This document shows positions 35,241 through 44,852 of a stretch of 64,000 nt of DNA, in pieces. Origin of the DNA: Actinokineospora terrae. GTDB taxonomy: Bacteria > Actinomycetota > Actinomycetes > Mycobacteriales > Pseudonocardiaceae. Both the position numbers and the translations under genes were made by a program. Where the stretch lies: NCBI RefSeq assembly GCF_900111175.1, contig NZ_FOGI01000005.1, forward strand, positions 248,001 to 312,000, given 5' to 3'. The notes under the pieces were generated by a model that saw nothing but the letters and a program-made list of their open reading frames with translations, made no database searches and was not told where the DNA came from. Each line of letters begins with the position of its first letter. Position 1 is the first letter of the stretch.

Positions 35241-36410
35241 TCAGACCCCCGCAGCCGCGAGCTCGGCAGCCTTGTCGGCAGCGTTGTCCATCGTGTCCAC
35301 GACGGTCACCAACGGGTGGTTGGCCTCCGCCAGGATCCGCCGACCCTCGTCGACGTTGTTGCCGTCCAGGCGCACGACCAGCGGCTTGGTGGCCTCGTCG
35401 CCCAGGATCTGCAGCGCCGCGACGATGCCGTTGGCGACCGCGTCGCAGGCGGTGATGCCGCCGAAGACGTTGACGAACACCGACTTCACGTCCGGGTCGT
35501 TCAGGATGATGTGCAGCCCGTTGGCCATCACCTCGGCCGAGGCGCCGCCACCGATGTCGAGGAAGTTCGCCGGCTTGACGCCCTTGTGCTTCTCACCGGC
35601 GTACGCGACGACGTCCAGGGTGGACATGACCAGGCCCGCGCCGTTGCCGATGATGCCGACCTGGCCGTCGAGCTTGACGTAGTTGAGGTCCTTGGCCTTG
35701 GCCGCGGCCTCCAGCGGGTCCTCCGCCTCCTTGTCGACCAGCTCGGCGTGGCCGGGCTGGCGGAAGGACGCGTTCTCGTCCAGGGTCACCTTGCCGTCGA
35801 GGGCGATGACCTTGTCCTGCGGGTCGCGCACCAGCGGGTTGACCTCGACCAGCGTGGCGTCCTCGCTGACGAAGGTCTCCCACAGCTTGACGATGACCTC
35901 GGCGGCCTGCTCGAGCACCTCGGCCGGGATCTTCGCCTGGGTCGCGATGTCGCGCGCGGTGTCCAGGTCGACGCCCTTGATGGCGTCCACCGGCACCTTG
36001 GCCAGCGCGTCCGGGCGCTCGACCGCGAGCTGCTCGATCTCCATGCCGCCCTCGGCCGAGGCCATCGCCAGGAAGGTGCGGTTGGCGCGGTCGAGCAGGA
36101 ACGAGAAGTAGTACTCCTCGGCGATGTCGGAGGCGACGGTCACCAGCACCTTGCGGGTGATGTGGCCCTTGATGTCGAGCCCGAGGATCGCCTCGGCCTT
36201 CTCCTTGGCGCCATCGGCGTCGTCGGCGAGCTTGACCCCGCCCGCCTTGCCGCGGCCGCCGGTCTTCACCTGCGCCTTGATGACGACGGTCTGCCCGAGG
36301 CGCTGCGCGATCGCGTGTGCTTCCTCGGGGGTGCTTGCCACGTCGCCCGGCAGGACCGGGACCCCGTGGGCGGCGAAGAGATCCTTCGCCTGGTACTCGT
36401 ACAGGTCCAC
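35241..36410 (-). CDS. sucC: Succinyl-CoA synthetase, beta subunit
   Basis: A 389-residue ATP-grasp subunit. It begins [20 protein letters not shown], contains the [18 protein letters not shown] nucleotide-binding region, EVNPL for metal binding, and [12 protein letters not shown] / [12 protein letters not shown] in the ligase domain. First gene of sucCD. Confidence 0.97.
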   Translation of the reverse strand: MDLYEYQAKDLFAAHGVPVLPGDVASTPEEAHAIAQRLGQTVVIKAQVKTGGRGKAGGVKLADDADGAKEKAEAILGLDIKGHITRKVLVTVASDIAEEYYFSFLLDRANRTFLAMASAEGGMEIEQLAVERPDALAKVPVDAIKGVDLDTARDIATQAKIPAEVLEQAAEVIVKLWETFVSEDATLVEVNPLVRDPQDKVIALDGKVTLDENASFRQPGHAELVDKEAEDPLEAAAKAKDLNYVKLDGQVGIIGNGAGLVMSTLDVVAYAGEKHKGVKPANFLDIGGGASAEVMANGLHIILNDPDVKSVFVNVFGGITACDAVANGIVAALQILGDEATKPLVVRLDGNNVDEGRRILAEANHPLVTVVDTMDNAADKAAELAAAGV

Positions 36411-36566
36411 TCGACAGTCTCCTGACTTACGGTGTCGACGTGCTGCTGCTTAGGGGCGACAGGCTTGCCTGGCTTCGCGCTGCCGCCACGACACGGGAAC
36501 CCTAGCGACGTGGGATGGGGCTTGACACTTCGCATCCGGTGAGGTCCGTCACGACCGGTGGTGACG

Positions 36567-36836
36567 TCACTCACCGGCCGTGTCGACCACCCAGGACACG
36601 ATCGAGTCCACGCCGACCACGGCGATGTCGGCGGCACCATTCTCCGCCAACAGGGCGGTGATCGCTCCTAGAGCGGCCGGTGCCGCGATCGCGTCGGCGT
36701 CCTCTTGCACTGCCGTGCGCACCAGCCCAGTTGGGTCTGTGTCGACCAGGTAGATGACCTCGACGCCGTGGTCTCTTAGCTGCGTCGCGATAGAGGTGAC
36801 TATGGCGCTGTTGTCGCTGACCAGCACGATCCTCAC
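36567..36836 (-). CDS. Small B12-binding-fold protein lacking the histidine ligand
   Basis: An 89-residue protein with the flavodoxin-like fold of cobalamin-binding domains: VRIVLVSDNSAIVTSIATQL, HGVEVIYLVDTDPTGLVRTAVQEDADAI, AAPAALGAITALLAENG, IAVVGVDSIVSWV. Compared with methylmalonyl-CoA mutase it lacks the DxHxxG motif (here SDNSAIV), so it probably does not bind B12 in the usual base-off way. GTG at 36836 overlaps the stop of the upstream membrane-protein gene (GTGA). Function unknown. Confidence 0.7.
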   Translation of the reverse strand: MRIVLVSDNSAIVTSIATQLRDHGVEVIYLVDTDPTGLVRTAVQEDADAIAAPAALGAITALLAENGAADIAVVGVDSIVSWVVDTAGE

Positions 36837-38518
36837 CGGCGGCTCAGCACCATCAACCCGGCGACGACCAGTGCCGCCGTGCAGGCCAGCGAGAGCCACA
36901 GGCCAGGACCGGGCACCGACCCGGCCGCGCGCGCGGCGGTCAGCGGGTACTCCAGGACGCGCACGCCGACCAGGCCCGCGCACCCGAGCAGCAGCGCGCC
37001 CGCCCGGTGCGGCCGCGACAGCGGGGTCAGCGCCACCGCGACCACGACGGTGAGCGCGGCGAGCAGCAGGCCGAGCGAGGCCAGCCGGAACTCGGTCCAG
37101 ATGCCCGGCGGGACCAGGCCGGTCGCCTTGACCACGGGCAGCCCGAACGCGCCGATGGCGAGCAGTCCGGCGACCGCGAGCGGGGCGACCAGCACCAGGT
37201 CGAGCGGCCGCTCCTCGACCTCACCGCGTTCGGCGTTGCCCGCGACCAGCGCGACCACGGCGGCGGCCGCGGCGAGCGCGCCTGCTGCCGCGGTGAACCA
37301 GACCGCCGCGCCGGTGCCGACCGTGGCGTCCACCGCGGTCGCGGTCACCACCGCGTCCAATGTGGACATGCCCGCGAGCGGGATGGCGGCGAGCGCGGCG
37401 GCGAAGGCCGGTCGCAGCGCGGTCGCTGTCTTGCTGAAGAGAAGAGGTAGGGCCAACGCGGCGACGAGGATGCCCGCGGGCAGGAACAGCCGGTTCGAGT
37501 AGGTCTCCTGGGCCACGCCGTTGACCGCGATCACGGTGGTGGTGCCCGCCGCGATGCCCGCCAGCCCCGCGAGGAGACCGAGCACGCCCGCGATCCGGAC
37601 CGGCTCCGACCGGCCGTGCGCCCGGGTGGTCACCCACAAGGACACCGCCAGTCCCGCTGCGGCCAGCAGGGCCACGTACGGCCCCGGCGCCGCGTCGAGC
37701 AGGGCCACCCACAGCCCGGCGGCGATCTGCGGAGCGGTGATCGCGAGCACGCCCAGCGCCGCCCCGACGCTCACCCCGCGCGCGACCGACGGCCGCGACC
37801 CGGCACCGACCAGGGCGGCCGCGACCACACCGGCGCCCGCGGCGAGCAGGGCGAACCGGAGCAGCCACGGGCTGTCGATCAGGCCCTCGGCCAGCAGGAA
37901 GGCGTTGCCCGAGGTGAACGGGGGCAGTTGGAGCCCGAACGCGGCCACGACCCCGGCCACCAGACCCAGGGGCGCGGAACGCTGCCGCACCTCGTCGTCG
38001 AGCTCGGCGGCGTAAGGGGTCCCGTAGGGCGCGCCCGCGCGGTTGGCCGCCATCAGCCCGGCCGCGATCACCAGCAGGTGGCCGACGAGCAGGACCCAGA
38101 GCCCGGCGCCCGCCCGCAGCGGGGCGAGGCTCGTCGGGACCATCACCTCCGGGCGGGACACGACCAGCGGGTCGAGGAGGAACTGGAGGTCGCCGAGGAA
38201 CCGGCCCGGGGTCAGCAGTGCCGCGCCGACCAGCACCCCGGCCGCCACGATCGGCCTGCCCGCGACCGCGAGCGCCGTCGCCACCACCGGCGGCAGCACC
38301 GCCAGCAGGACCAGCAGCGGGATGGAGGCGAACGCCGCGGCCGGGGAAGCGTCGACCAGGCCGATAAGGGGGCCCGCGACCTGGGCCACCGCACCCGCCG
38401 CGGCCACCGCGAAGGCGAGCCGCAGCCGGGACGGGCTCTCCGCCCACCCGATCCGGGGACCAGGGCTGGCGTCGGCGGCCGAGTCGGCGGCGGGCGGGGT
38501 GGTGATCCGCAGAGTCAT
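36833..38518 (-). CDS. Polytopic membrane protein of unknown function
   Basis: A 561-residue protein dominated by alanine/leucine/valine-rich membrane helices, about fourteen or more. I recognise no substrate or catalytic motif. ATG at 38518 (MTLRITTPPAADSAADA) was preferred over an earlier start at 38536. It is translationally coupled to the small B12-fold protein downstream and lies upstream of sucCD, so a metabolic membrane role is possible but unproven. Confidence 0.75.
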   Translation of the reverse strand: MTLRITTPPAADSAADASPGPRIGWAESPSRLRLAFAVAAAGAVAQVAGPLIGLVDASPAAAFASIPLLVLLAVLPPVVATALAVAGRPIVAAGVLVGAALLTPGRFLGDLQFLLDPLVVSRPEVMVPTSLAPLRAGAGLWVLLVGHLLVIAAGLMAANRAGAPYGTPYAAELDDEVRQRSAPLGLVAGVVAAFGLQLPPFTSGNAFLLAEGLIDSPWLLRFALLAAGAGVVAAALVGAGSRPSVARGVSVGAALGVLAITAPQIAAGLWVALLDAAPGPYVALLAAAGLAVSLWVTTRAHGRSEPVRIAGVLGLLAGLAGIAAGTTTVIAVNGVAQETYSNRLFLPAGILVAALALPLLFSKTATALRPAFAAALAAIPLAGMSTLDAVVTATAVDATVGTGAAVWFTAAAGALAAAAAVVALVAGNAERGEVEERPLDLVLVAPLAVAGLLAIGAFGLPVVKATGLVPPGIWTEFRLASLGLLLAALTVVVAVALTPLSRPHRAGALLLGCAGLVGVRVLEYPLTAARAAGSVPGPGLWLSLACTAALVVAGLMVLSRR

Positions 38519-39097
38519 CGCGGGCAACGCTAGCAAGCAGATCGTTCCGGCGCGGCCCAGCGTGCTGCCGGGCCCGCGGCGGTGCTGTCCTTTTTGTCCG
38601 CTCTGCCGCCTGTCTCGGCGTGTGCGGTGCGTACACAGAATTAGTGAGCGCCACCGCTGGCCTCCGTGGGGCTGGAGGAGCGCATGTGGGTGAACGCGGG
38701 GCTGCCGCTGCGCGGTGTCACCGGCCGTGACCTGGGGCGACCGGTCGAGGGGGCGGCCGGAAAACGGGTTGCCACCCGGATGGCCGATTGAACGGAGACG
38801 CAGCTCACACTAAGGGTGTGACTTCGGGTTAACTTTGCGTAATTACCGCTGGGTGTCGCGGTCTGCCCGTAGGGCGTCCGATGAGATCCGGGTGACCGAT
38901 GTTGCCTGCGGCGCTGCCGCCCCGTTACTGTCCCCGGGTCCGTTGTCACAGTCCGGTCACGAATAGGGCCGGGGAGGAATCCAGTCGGAAAACCTCCTCA
39001 GCCGGGTCCCCCGCCCGGTACGCCCCGCACCAACGCCCGTCTCCCCGGCGAGCAGGTGTCGACGCGATCGAACTCCCCGAAGGCGGAAGGCTAGGTC
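38519..39097. other. Long promoter region of the M23 peptidase gene
   Basis: No convincing gene in 579 bp. It contains the dyad TCACAC-N5-GTGTGA at 38805-38821 and an unusually A/T-rich stretch (GGTTAACTTTGCGTAATTACC, described in part) near 38828-38848 that could be a promoter or regulator site. GGAAGG lies before the TTG start at 39098. I looked for a ydaO (cyclic di-AMP) riboswitch, common before such peptidases, and could not make a convincing match. Confidence 0.4.
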
Positions 39098-39925
39098 TTG
39101 TCCCGACATCGCTCCACCGGTGGCGAACACGAGTTCGCCACGCTCGACGAAGCGCTCGACCGCGGCGCCCGCCGCGCGAAGGGTGCTCACCGGATCGCCC
39201 CACCGTCATCCGCCCTGCGCGGTCGCGTGGTCGTCGCCGCTGTCGCGGTCGGCGCCTTCGCCGCCGCTGCCGCCGGGCAGACGATCCACGCCGTCTCCGG
39301 CGACGGTGGCAGCACCGGTGCCGCCGCCGACGAGATCGTCCCGGTCGCGGGCGTCCGCCAGGCCTCCGCCTCGATGGGCATGGGCGGGGACGCCCCCGCC
39401 GCTCCCGAGCTGCTCGCGCTGGCCAGTCAGGCCGACGGCACGCTCGAGGCCCAGAAGATGGCCACCACCGAGCGGCTCACCCAGGCCAAGGCCGAGCGCG
39501 CCGCCGCGCTCAAGGCGCAGCAGGACGAGGCGGCCCGGCCCAAGTACGTCCGCCCGGCCGTGGGCACCTTCACCTCCGGCTTCGGCGCCCGCTGGGGCGT
39601 CACCCACTACGGCGTGGACATCGCCAACCGCATCGGCACCCCGATCCTGTCCGTCGCGGACGGCGTCGTGATCGAGGCGGGCACCGCGAGCGGCTTCGGC
39701 CTCTGGGTCCGCGTGCAGCACGCTGACGGCACCATCTCGGTCTACGGCCACGTCAACGACTACGTCGTGCGCGAGGGCCAGAAGGTCAAGGCCGGTCAGC
39801 TGATCGCGCACATCGGCAACCGCGGTCAGTCCACCGGCCCGCACCTGCACTTCGAGATCTGGGACACGGACGGGCGCAAGATGAACCCCACCCCGTGGCT
39901 GGCCTCGCGCGGGATCGCGCTGTAA
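39098..39925 (+). CDS. M23-family peptidoglycan endopeptidase
   Basis: A 275-residue secreted or membrane-anchored peptidase. One hydrophobic segment (VVVAAVAVGAFAAAAAG, ~45-60) is followed by a helical linker rich in Ala/Lys/Glu and a LytM/M23 domain from ~150. The zinc ligands and active-site residues are visible in THYGVDIAN, YGHVNDY and HLHFEIW. It cuts peptidoglycan cross-bridges. It corresponds by synteny to Rv0950c. TTG at 39098 has GGAAGG 8 bp upstream. Confidence 0.9.
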   Translation: MSRHRSTGGEHEFATLDEALDRGARRAKGAHRIAPPSSALRGRVVVAAVAVGAFAAAAAGQTIHAVSGDGGSTGAAADEIVPVAGVRQASASMGMGGDAPAAPELLALASQADGTLEAQKMATTERLTQAKAERAAALKAQQDEAARPKYVRPAVGTFTSGFGARWGVTHYGVDIANRIGTPILSVADGVVIEAGTASGFGLWVRVQHADGTISVYGHVNDYVVREGQKVKAGQLIAHIGNRGQSTGPHLHFEIWDTDGRKMNPTPWLASRGIAL

Positions 39926-40224
39926 TTGGTCAGGCTGCTCAGCAACCCGAACCGCTGCTCGTCGCCCTCGGTCCGGTATCGACCGACGGGGCATGACCAC
40001 CGCGGCTGGCGTGGCGTCTTGCTCGGCGCTGTTCAGTTGTGGCGCTCGGCCGTCACCGTGCGCTGCTGCTCACCGTCCATTAGCAGAATGCCCCCTCCTG
40101 CGTCCGACGAAACCCTTTTTCACCCGACCGTGTTCCCATCCGACGTTTCAACCGCGGTGATGGCCATGGGAGAAGTGAACCGCAGGGGTACGACAATTCC
40201 GGGGCCGCGGCTAGGTTGGCGGCC
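39926..40224. other. Intergenic region M23 peptidase / serine hydrolase
   Basis: No gene recognised. TAGGTT at 40212-40217 lies 7 bp before the ATG at 40225, so the next gene may have a leaderless transcript. No clear terminator stem was found. Confidence 0.35.
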
Positions 40225-41385
40225 ATGGACCAGGTGAGGCTGACCCGGCACCGGGACGTCATGGCGCGCCACGTCGACAGCGGGGCCGTGCCCGGGGTCG
40301 TCTCGCTGCTCGACCACCGCGGCGAAGCCCACGTGAGCGTCCTGGGCGACCTCCCGGCCGGTGCCGACACGATCTTCCGCATCTCGTCGATGACCAAGCC
40401 CGTGACGACCGTCGCCGCGCTGGTGCTGGTCGAGGAGTGCGTGCTGCGGCTCGACGACCCGATCGGCGAGCTCATCCCGGAGTTGGCGGCGCCGCGGGTG
40501 CTGCGCTCGCTCGACAGCCCGGTCGACGACACCGTCCCGGCCCGCCGCCCCATCACCCTGCGTCACCTGCTCACCAGCACTTTCGGCCACGGCGTGCTCA
40601 TGGCGGCGCCCGGCACCCACCCCGTCCAGGCCGCCATCGCCGCGGCCGGGTTCGAACCGGGACCGCCGAACCCGGCGTCCACACCGGACTCAAACGAGGT
40701 CGTCCGGCTACTCGGGACACTCCCGCTGCTCAGCCACCCCGGCGAGAGGTGGTGGTATGACACGGCTTATGACGTTCTGGGTGTCCTCATCGAACGCGCG
40801 ACCGGGCAGGAGCTGGGCGCGTTCCTCGCCGAACGGATCTTCACCCCGCTCGGCATGCCCGACACCGGCTTCCACGTCGCACCGGACAGGATCGCCCGGC
40901 TGGCCACCGCGTACACGACCACGGACAGTGGCGACCGCGCCGTCTACGACCCGGCCGAGGGCGGCCAGTGGAGCACCCCGCCCGCCTTCCACTCCGGCGC
41001 GGGCGGCCTCGTCAGCACCGCCGCCGACTACCGCGCCTTCCTGACCATGCTCCGCCGCGGCGGCGCCCCGGTGCTCTCCCGCCCGTCCGTGCTGACCCTG
41101 TCCTCGGACCAGCTGACCAGCGCCCAGAAAGCGGGCGGCGGCCTGGTCGACGGCTTCTTCGACACCTCGACCTGGGGCTTCGGCGTCAGCATCGTCACCA
41201 CCCGCGACGACCTCCACAAAACCCCCGGCCGCTACGGCTGGGAAGGCGGCCTGGGCACCTCCGGCCAGGTGGACCCGACCGAGGACCTCGTCACCATCCT
41301 GCTCACCCAACAGGCCTGGACCTCCCCAGCAGGCCCCAAGATCTACTCCGACTTCCTGACCTCCGCCTACCAGGCCCTCGACTGA
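40225..41385 (+). CDS. Serine hydrolase of the class C beta-lactamase/esterase family
   Basis: A 386-residue protein with the SxxK motif in ISSMTKP (near residue 58) and YDTAYDVLG in place of the second YxN motif; HSGAGGLVSTAADYRAF is the usual late motif. There is no signal peptide, so it is probably a cytoplasmic esterase or D-amino peptidase rather than a beta-lactamase. ATG at 40225 was chosen over TTG at 40216. Confidence 0.87.
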   Translation: MDQVRLTRHRDVMARHVDSGAVPGVVSLLDHRGEAHVSVLGDLPAGADTIFRISSMTKPVTTVAALVLVEECVLRLDDPIGELIPELAAPRVLRSLDSPVDDTVPARRPITLRHLLTSTFGHGVLMAAPGTHPVQAAIAAAGFEPGPPNPASTPDSNEVVRLLGTLPLLSHPGERWWYDTAYDVLGVLIERATGQELGAFLAERIFTPLGMPDTGFHVAPDRIARLATAYTTTDSGDRAVYDPAEGGQWSTPPAFHSGAGGLVSTAADYRAFLTMLRRGGAPVLSRPSVLTLSSDQLTSAQKAGGGLVDGFFDTSTWGFGVSIVTTRDDLHKTPGRYGWEGGLGTSGQVDPTEDLVTILLTQQAWTSPAGPKIYSDFLTSAYQALD

Positions 41386-41567
41386 CCCAGCCCCAGGACC
41401 GCCACTCCACCAGGTCCCCGGCCCGGCGCCCACCCACGCGCCCGACAACCCATCCGCCCAAGTCGTCCCAGTCGACAACAGGCAACCCAACCGGCCGCAG
41501 GTGCTCCCACCAGCCGCAGATTCCCCCACCGCAACTGCTTCGCGCGCACGCGGTCCCGACCCTGCCC

Positions 41568-41611
41568 AGCCCCCACCCACACCGGGGGGCGTCCCAGTGC
41601 CAGTCTATCGG
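41568..41611 (+). repeat. Short intergenic repeat, copy 1
   Basis: CAGCCCCCACCC, then CCGGGGGGCG, then GCCAGTCTATCGG occur in the same order and spacing at 63678-63722. Both copies follow a plus-strand gene and are followed 45 bp later by GATC and a TGTGGAyAACT DnaA-like box. Function unknown. Confidence 0.65.
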
Positions 41612-41780
41612 CACCCACCGACAGACGATCTTGAAACAGCCCGCCGAAGATCCACATGTGGATAACTTCTGTCGCTGAACCGGGTGAACTCGGCGCGGGA
41701 GCGCGGCGCGAGGCCAGGGCGATGCCCCAGCCAGACCAAGCCAGGGAGCTGCGGAAACGCCGGAAGACCCGAGCCAGAAA

Positions 41781-41804
41781 GACCCCGGCCCGCAGGCCGG
41801 GGTC
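41781..41804. terminator. Terminator downstream of pcrA
   Basis: GACCCCGGCC-CGCA-GGCCGGGGTC, a perfect 10-bp stem with a tetraloop, 20 bp past the pcrA stop. Confidence 0.8.
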
Positions 41805-41823
41805 CGCCGAAGACCAGTCCCGG

Positions 41824-44193
41824 CTAGAGCTTCACCATGGGGACGCCGCCGATGAGCATCAGGCGGATGGTGCCGGAGGTGCCGAAGTCGATGGTGGCGG
41901 TGGCACGGGCGCCCTGGCCCTCGGAGGCGATGACCGTGCCCAGGCCGTACTTGTCGTGGTTGACGCGGTCGCCGACCGACAGCGACAGGGAGGGGGCGTC
42001 CTGCCAGCCCCGGGTCGGGGAGGAGCGCTGCCTGCTGGCCTGGACCGACTCACTGGAGCGGCTGCCCCAGGTGGTGGCCCTGGTGGGCATCGAGCGCTCC
42101 GGGCCGAGGCGGCGCCAGTCGAGGAGGTCGGGGGGGATCTCGTCGAAGAAGCGGGAGGCCGGGTTGGTCATCGGCTGGCCCCAGGCCGAGCGGACGATGG
42201 CCCGCGACAGGTACAGCCGCTCGCGGGCGCGGGTGATGCCGACGTAGGCGAGCCTGCGCTCCTCGGCCAGTTCGACCGGGTCGCTCAGCGCGCGCATGTG
42301 CGGGAAGATCCCGTCCTCCCAGCCGGTGGAGAACACGACCGGGTACTCCAGGCCCTTCGCGGTGTGCAGGGTCATCAGCGTGACCACCCCGCCGGTGTCC
42401 TCCGCGTCCGGGATGGAGTCCGCGTCGGCCACCAGCGACACCCGTTCGAGGAACGCCGCGAGCGACCCGGCGGCCGGTCCGGTCTGCTCGACCGGCTCGA
42501 TGCCCTCGGGCGCGTCGTCGGGCGCCATCACCTCGGGCGCCTCGGTGAACTCCCTGGCGACGGTGATCAGCTCGTTGAGGTTCTCCAGCCGGGACGCGTC
42601 CTGCGGGTCGTCGCTGGCCTCGAGCTCGGCCCGGTACCCGGTCTGCTCCAGCACCGCGTCGAGCACCTCGGCCACGTCCTGGCCGTCGTCGACGAACCGG
42701 CGCAGGCCGTCCACCAGCTCGACGAACCCGGAGATCGCCCGCTGCGAGCGCGGGTTGAGCAGCGGCACCTTGCCCTCGGTGGCCGCGCGCAGCGCCGCGG
42801 CGAAGGAGACCCGCTCGCGGTCGGCGTAGGCGGACACGCAGGCCTCGGCCCGGTCGCCGATGCCGCGCTTGGGCACGTTGAGCACCCGGCGCAGGCTGAC
42901 CGTGTCGTCCGGGTTGGCCAGCACCCGCAGGTACGCCAGCGCGTCGCGGATCTCCCTGCGCTCGTAGAACCGCACGCCGCCGACCACCCGGTACGGCAGC
43001 CCGAGCCGGATGAAGATCTCCTCGAACACCCGGGACTGGTTGTTGGTGCGGTAGAACACCGCGACGTCGCTGTTGTTCGCCGCGCCGGAGTCGACCAGCC
43101 GGTCGATCTCGTTGGCGACGAAGTTGGCCTCGTCGTGCTCGTTGTCGCCGACGTAGGCGACGATCTTCTCGCCGTCGCCCATGGCCGTCCACAGCCGCTT
43201 GTCCCGCCGGTTCGGGTTGCGCGAGATGACCGCGTTCGCCGCCGTGAGGATGTTCTGCGTGGAGCGGTAGTTCTGTTCCAATAGGACAGTCGTCGCGTTC
43301 GGGTAGTCCCGCTCGAACTCGACGATGTTGCGGATCGTGGCGCCGCGGAAGGCGTAGATGGACTGGTCTGCGTCACCGACCACGCACAGCTCTGCCGGTG
43401 GCAGCCCGTCGTTGCCCTTGCCGACCAGCTCCCGCACCAACGTGTACTGCGCGTGGTTGGTGTCCTGGTACTCGTCGACCAGCACGTACCGGAACCGGCG
43501 GTGGTAGTACTCGGCGACGTCCGGGAAGGCCTGCAGCAGCTCGACCGTCCGCATGATCAGGTCGTCGAAGTCCATCGCGTTGGCCTGCGTGAGCCTGCGC
43601 TGGTACTCGGCGTACACCTCGGCGACCCGGCGCTCCAGGTCGTTGCCCGCGTTCTGCGCCGCGGTCTCGGCGTCGACCAGTTCGTTCTTCAGGTTCGAGA
43701 TGTGCACCGACAGCGTCCGCGCCGGGTACCGCTTCGGGTCCAGGTCGAGGTCGCGGGCCACCAGGGTCAGCAGCCGCCGCGAGTCGTCGGCGTCGTAGAT
43801 GGAGAAGCTCGACCCCATCCCGAGCGACTTGGCCTCGCGGCGCAGCACCCGCACGCACATCGAGTGGAAGGTCGACACCCACATGGCGTTCGCCCGGCGG
43901 CCGACCAGGTCGGCCACCCGCTCCTTCATCTCGGCGGCCGCCTTGTTGGTGAAGGTGATCGCCATCACCTGACCGGGGTGCACGTCCCGCTCGGCGAGCA
44001 GGTAGGCGATGCGCCTGGTGAGCACCCTGGTCTTGCCGGAACCGGCACCGGCCACCACCAGCAGCGGGGTCCCGGCGTGCTCGACGGCGCGGCGCTGCTG
44101 GTCGTTGAGGTCGTCGATCAGCGCGGCCACCCTGGCCGGGCGCGCGGGGGCCGGACCGGGATCGGGGGCGGGGAGGTCGAAGAGAGCTTCCAT
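41824..44193 (-). CDS. pcrA: ATP-dependent DNA helicase UvrD1/PcrA
   Basis: A 789-residue superfamily 1A helicase. Walker A is AGAGSGKT, motif II VLVDEYQDTN, motif III GDADQSIYAFRGA, motif IV-VI include TLHTAKGLEYPVVF and VGITRARERLYL. The C-terminal ~50 residues (VGDRVNHDKYGLGTVIASEG) form the PcrA Tudor-like domain that binds RNA polymerase in relatives. It acts in nucleotide-excision repair and replication-fork maintenance. ATG at 44193 (MEALFDLPAPD) was preferred; GTG at 44226 is an alternative. It is syntenic with Rv0949. Confidence 0.95.
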   Translation of the reverse strand: MEALFDLPAPDPGPAPARPARVAALIDDLNDQQRRAVEHAGTPLLVVAGAGSGKTRVLTRRIAYLLAERDVHPGQVMAITFTNKAAAEMKERVADLVGRRANAMWVSTFHSMCVRVLRREAKSLGMGSSFSIYDADDSRRLLTLVARDLDLDPKRYPARTLSVHISNLKNELVDAETAAQNAGNDLERRVAEVYAEYQRRLTQANAMDFDDLIMRTVELLQAFPDVAEYYHRRFRYVLVDEYQDTNHAQYTLVRELVGKGNDGLPPAELCVVGDADQSIYAFRGATIRNIVEFERDYPNATTVLLEQNYRSTQNILTAANAVISRNPNRRDKRLWTAMGDGEKIVAYVGDNEHDEANFVANEIDRLVDSGAANNSDVAVFYRTNNQSRVFEEIFIRLGLPYRVVGGVRFYERREIRDALAYLRVLANPDDTVSLRRVLNVPKRGIGDRAEACVSAYADRERVSFAAALRAATEGKVPLLNPRSQRAISGFVELVDGLRRFVDDGQDVAEVLDAVLEQTGYRAELEASDDPQDASRLENLNELITVAREFTEAPEVMAPDDAPEGIEPVEQTGPAAGSLAAFLERVSLVADADSIPDAEDTGGVVTLMTLHTAKGLEYPVVFSTGWEDGIFPHMRALSDPVELAEERRLAYVGITRARERLYLSRAIVRSAWGQPMTNPASRFFDEIPPDLLDWRRLGPERSMPTRATTWGSRSSESVQASRQRSSPTRGWQDAPSLSLSVGDRVNHDKYGLGTVIASEGQGARATATIDFGTSGTIRLMLIGGVPMVKL

Positions 44194-44316
44194 CGTGGCG
44201 ACCACGGTACCGGGGGTCACCGACACCCCGGCGCCGCCACCGCCTGCCCCGTGATCGTCTTCGGGAATTCACGCAACCGCTCGACCCCCGCGCCCGCCGT
44301 GTGCCATGCTCGTCTG

Positions 44317-44376
44317 GTGCTGACCTGCTACGAGTTTTTCTACGGGAACCGGACTCCGGCTCCCGTAGTGGTGTAG
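44317..44376 (+). CDS. Leader peptide of chorismate mutase attenuator
   Basis: GTG-started 19-residue ORF MLTCYEFFYGNRTPAPVVV. Residues 5-9 are Tyr-Glu-Phe-Phe-Tyr, so ribosome stalling would report Phe and Tyr supply. CATGCT at 44305-44310 ends six bases before the start codon, suggesting a leaderless transcript. It is followed by the hairpins at 44340-44368 and 44398-44428 and the chorismate mutase gene. Confidence 0.8.
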   Translation: MLTCYEFFYGNRTPAPVVV

Positions 44377-44428
44377 GCGCACACAGCAGACCACCGCGAA
44401 GCCCCGAGTCCACCGGACCCGGGGCTTC
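44340..44428 (+). terminator. Attenuator hairpins before chorismate mutase
   Basis: First hairpin: CTACGGGA (44340-44347) with TCCCGTAG (44361-44368), overlapping the end of the leader ORF. Second: GAAGCCCCG (44398-44406) with CGGGGCTTC (44420-44428), and an inner GTCC/GGAC stem, followed by CGTTGTCT. This is the pause/terminator layout of classical amino-acid attenuation. Confidence 0.8.
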
Positions 44429-44474
44429 CGTTGTCTCGGGAACGTGACCTGGTGCCAGAGATCACCGAGGGAAG

Positions 44475-44780
44475 ATGATGAGCCCGATCACCGAGAACAA
44501 GCCCGAATCAGCCAAGCCGAGTGTCGAACTGCCCGCGCCGGAGGAAGTGGCCGAGCTGCGCAAGGAGATCGATTTCCTCGACCAGGAGATCCTGCGCCTG
44601 GTCAAGCGCAGGGCCGAGGTGTCCAAGGCGATCGGCGCGTCCCGGATGGCCGCTGGCGGCCCCCGGATCGTGGTCAACCGCGAGATGGACGTGCTCGCCC
44701 GCTACCGCGAGCTCGGCCCGGCCGGTCGCACGCTCGCGCTGGCCCTGCTGGACCTCAGCCGGGGCAAGCTCGGCCGCTGA
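44475..44780 (+). CDS. Chorismate mutase, AroQ-delta type
   Basis: A 101-residue all-helical enzyme converting chorismate to prephenate for Phe and Tyr synthesis. ELRKEIDFLDQEILRLVKRRAEVSKAIG carries the family's active-site Arg/Lys residues (described in part). It is small like Rv0948c of M. tuberculosis, which needs DAHP synthase for full activity. GAGGGAAG precedes the ATG at 44475. Expression is probably controlled by the Tyr/Phe attenuator upstream. Confidence 0.93.
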   Translation: MMSPITENKPESAKPSVELPAPEEVAELRKEIDFLDQEILRLVKRRAEVSKAIGASRMAAGGPRIVVNREMDVLARYRELGPAGRTLALALLDLSRGKLGR

Positions 44781-44852
44781 CCCGGCCGAACCAGGGGTGG
44801 ACTAGGGGGAATCCCCCATTTCCGCACGGCGGGGGTGGGGCAGACTGGGACC

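Larger units (their letters stand above)
41386..41823. other. Intergenic region with short repeat, DnaA-box and terminator
   Basis: No gene. It contains the short repeat block 41568-41611 shared with 63678-63722, the palindrome ATCCACATGTGGAT with a perfect TTATCCACA DnaA-type box (reverse strand, 41665-41657), and the terminator stem at 41781-41804. Confidence 0.6.

Noticed and set aside
38519-39097. Possible ydaO-type cyclic di-AMP riboswitch before the M23 peptidase
   Set aside because: Some GC-rich hairpins and GGGTCCCCC-like words are present, but the conserved order of the known motif could not be matched.
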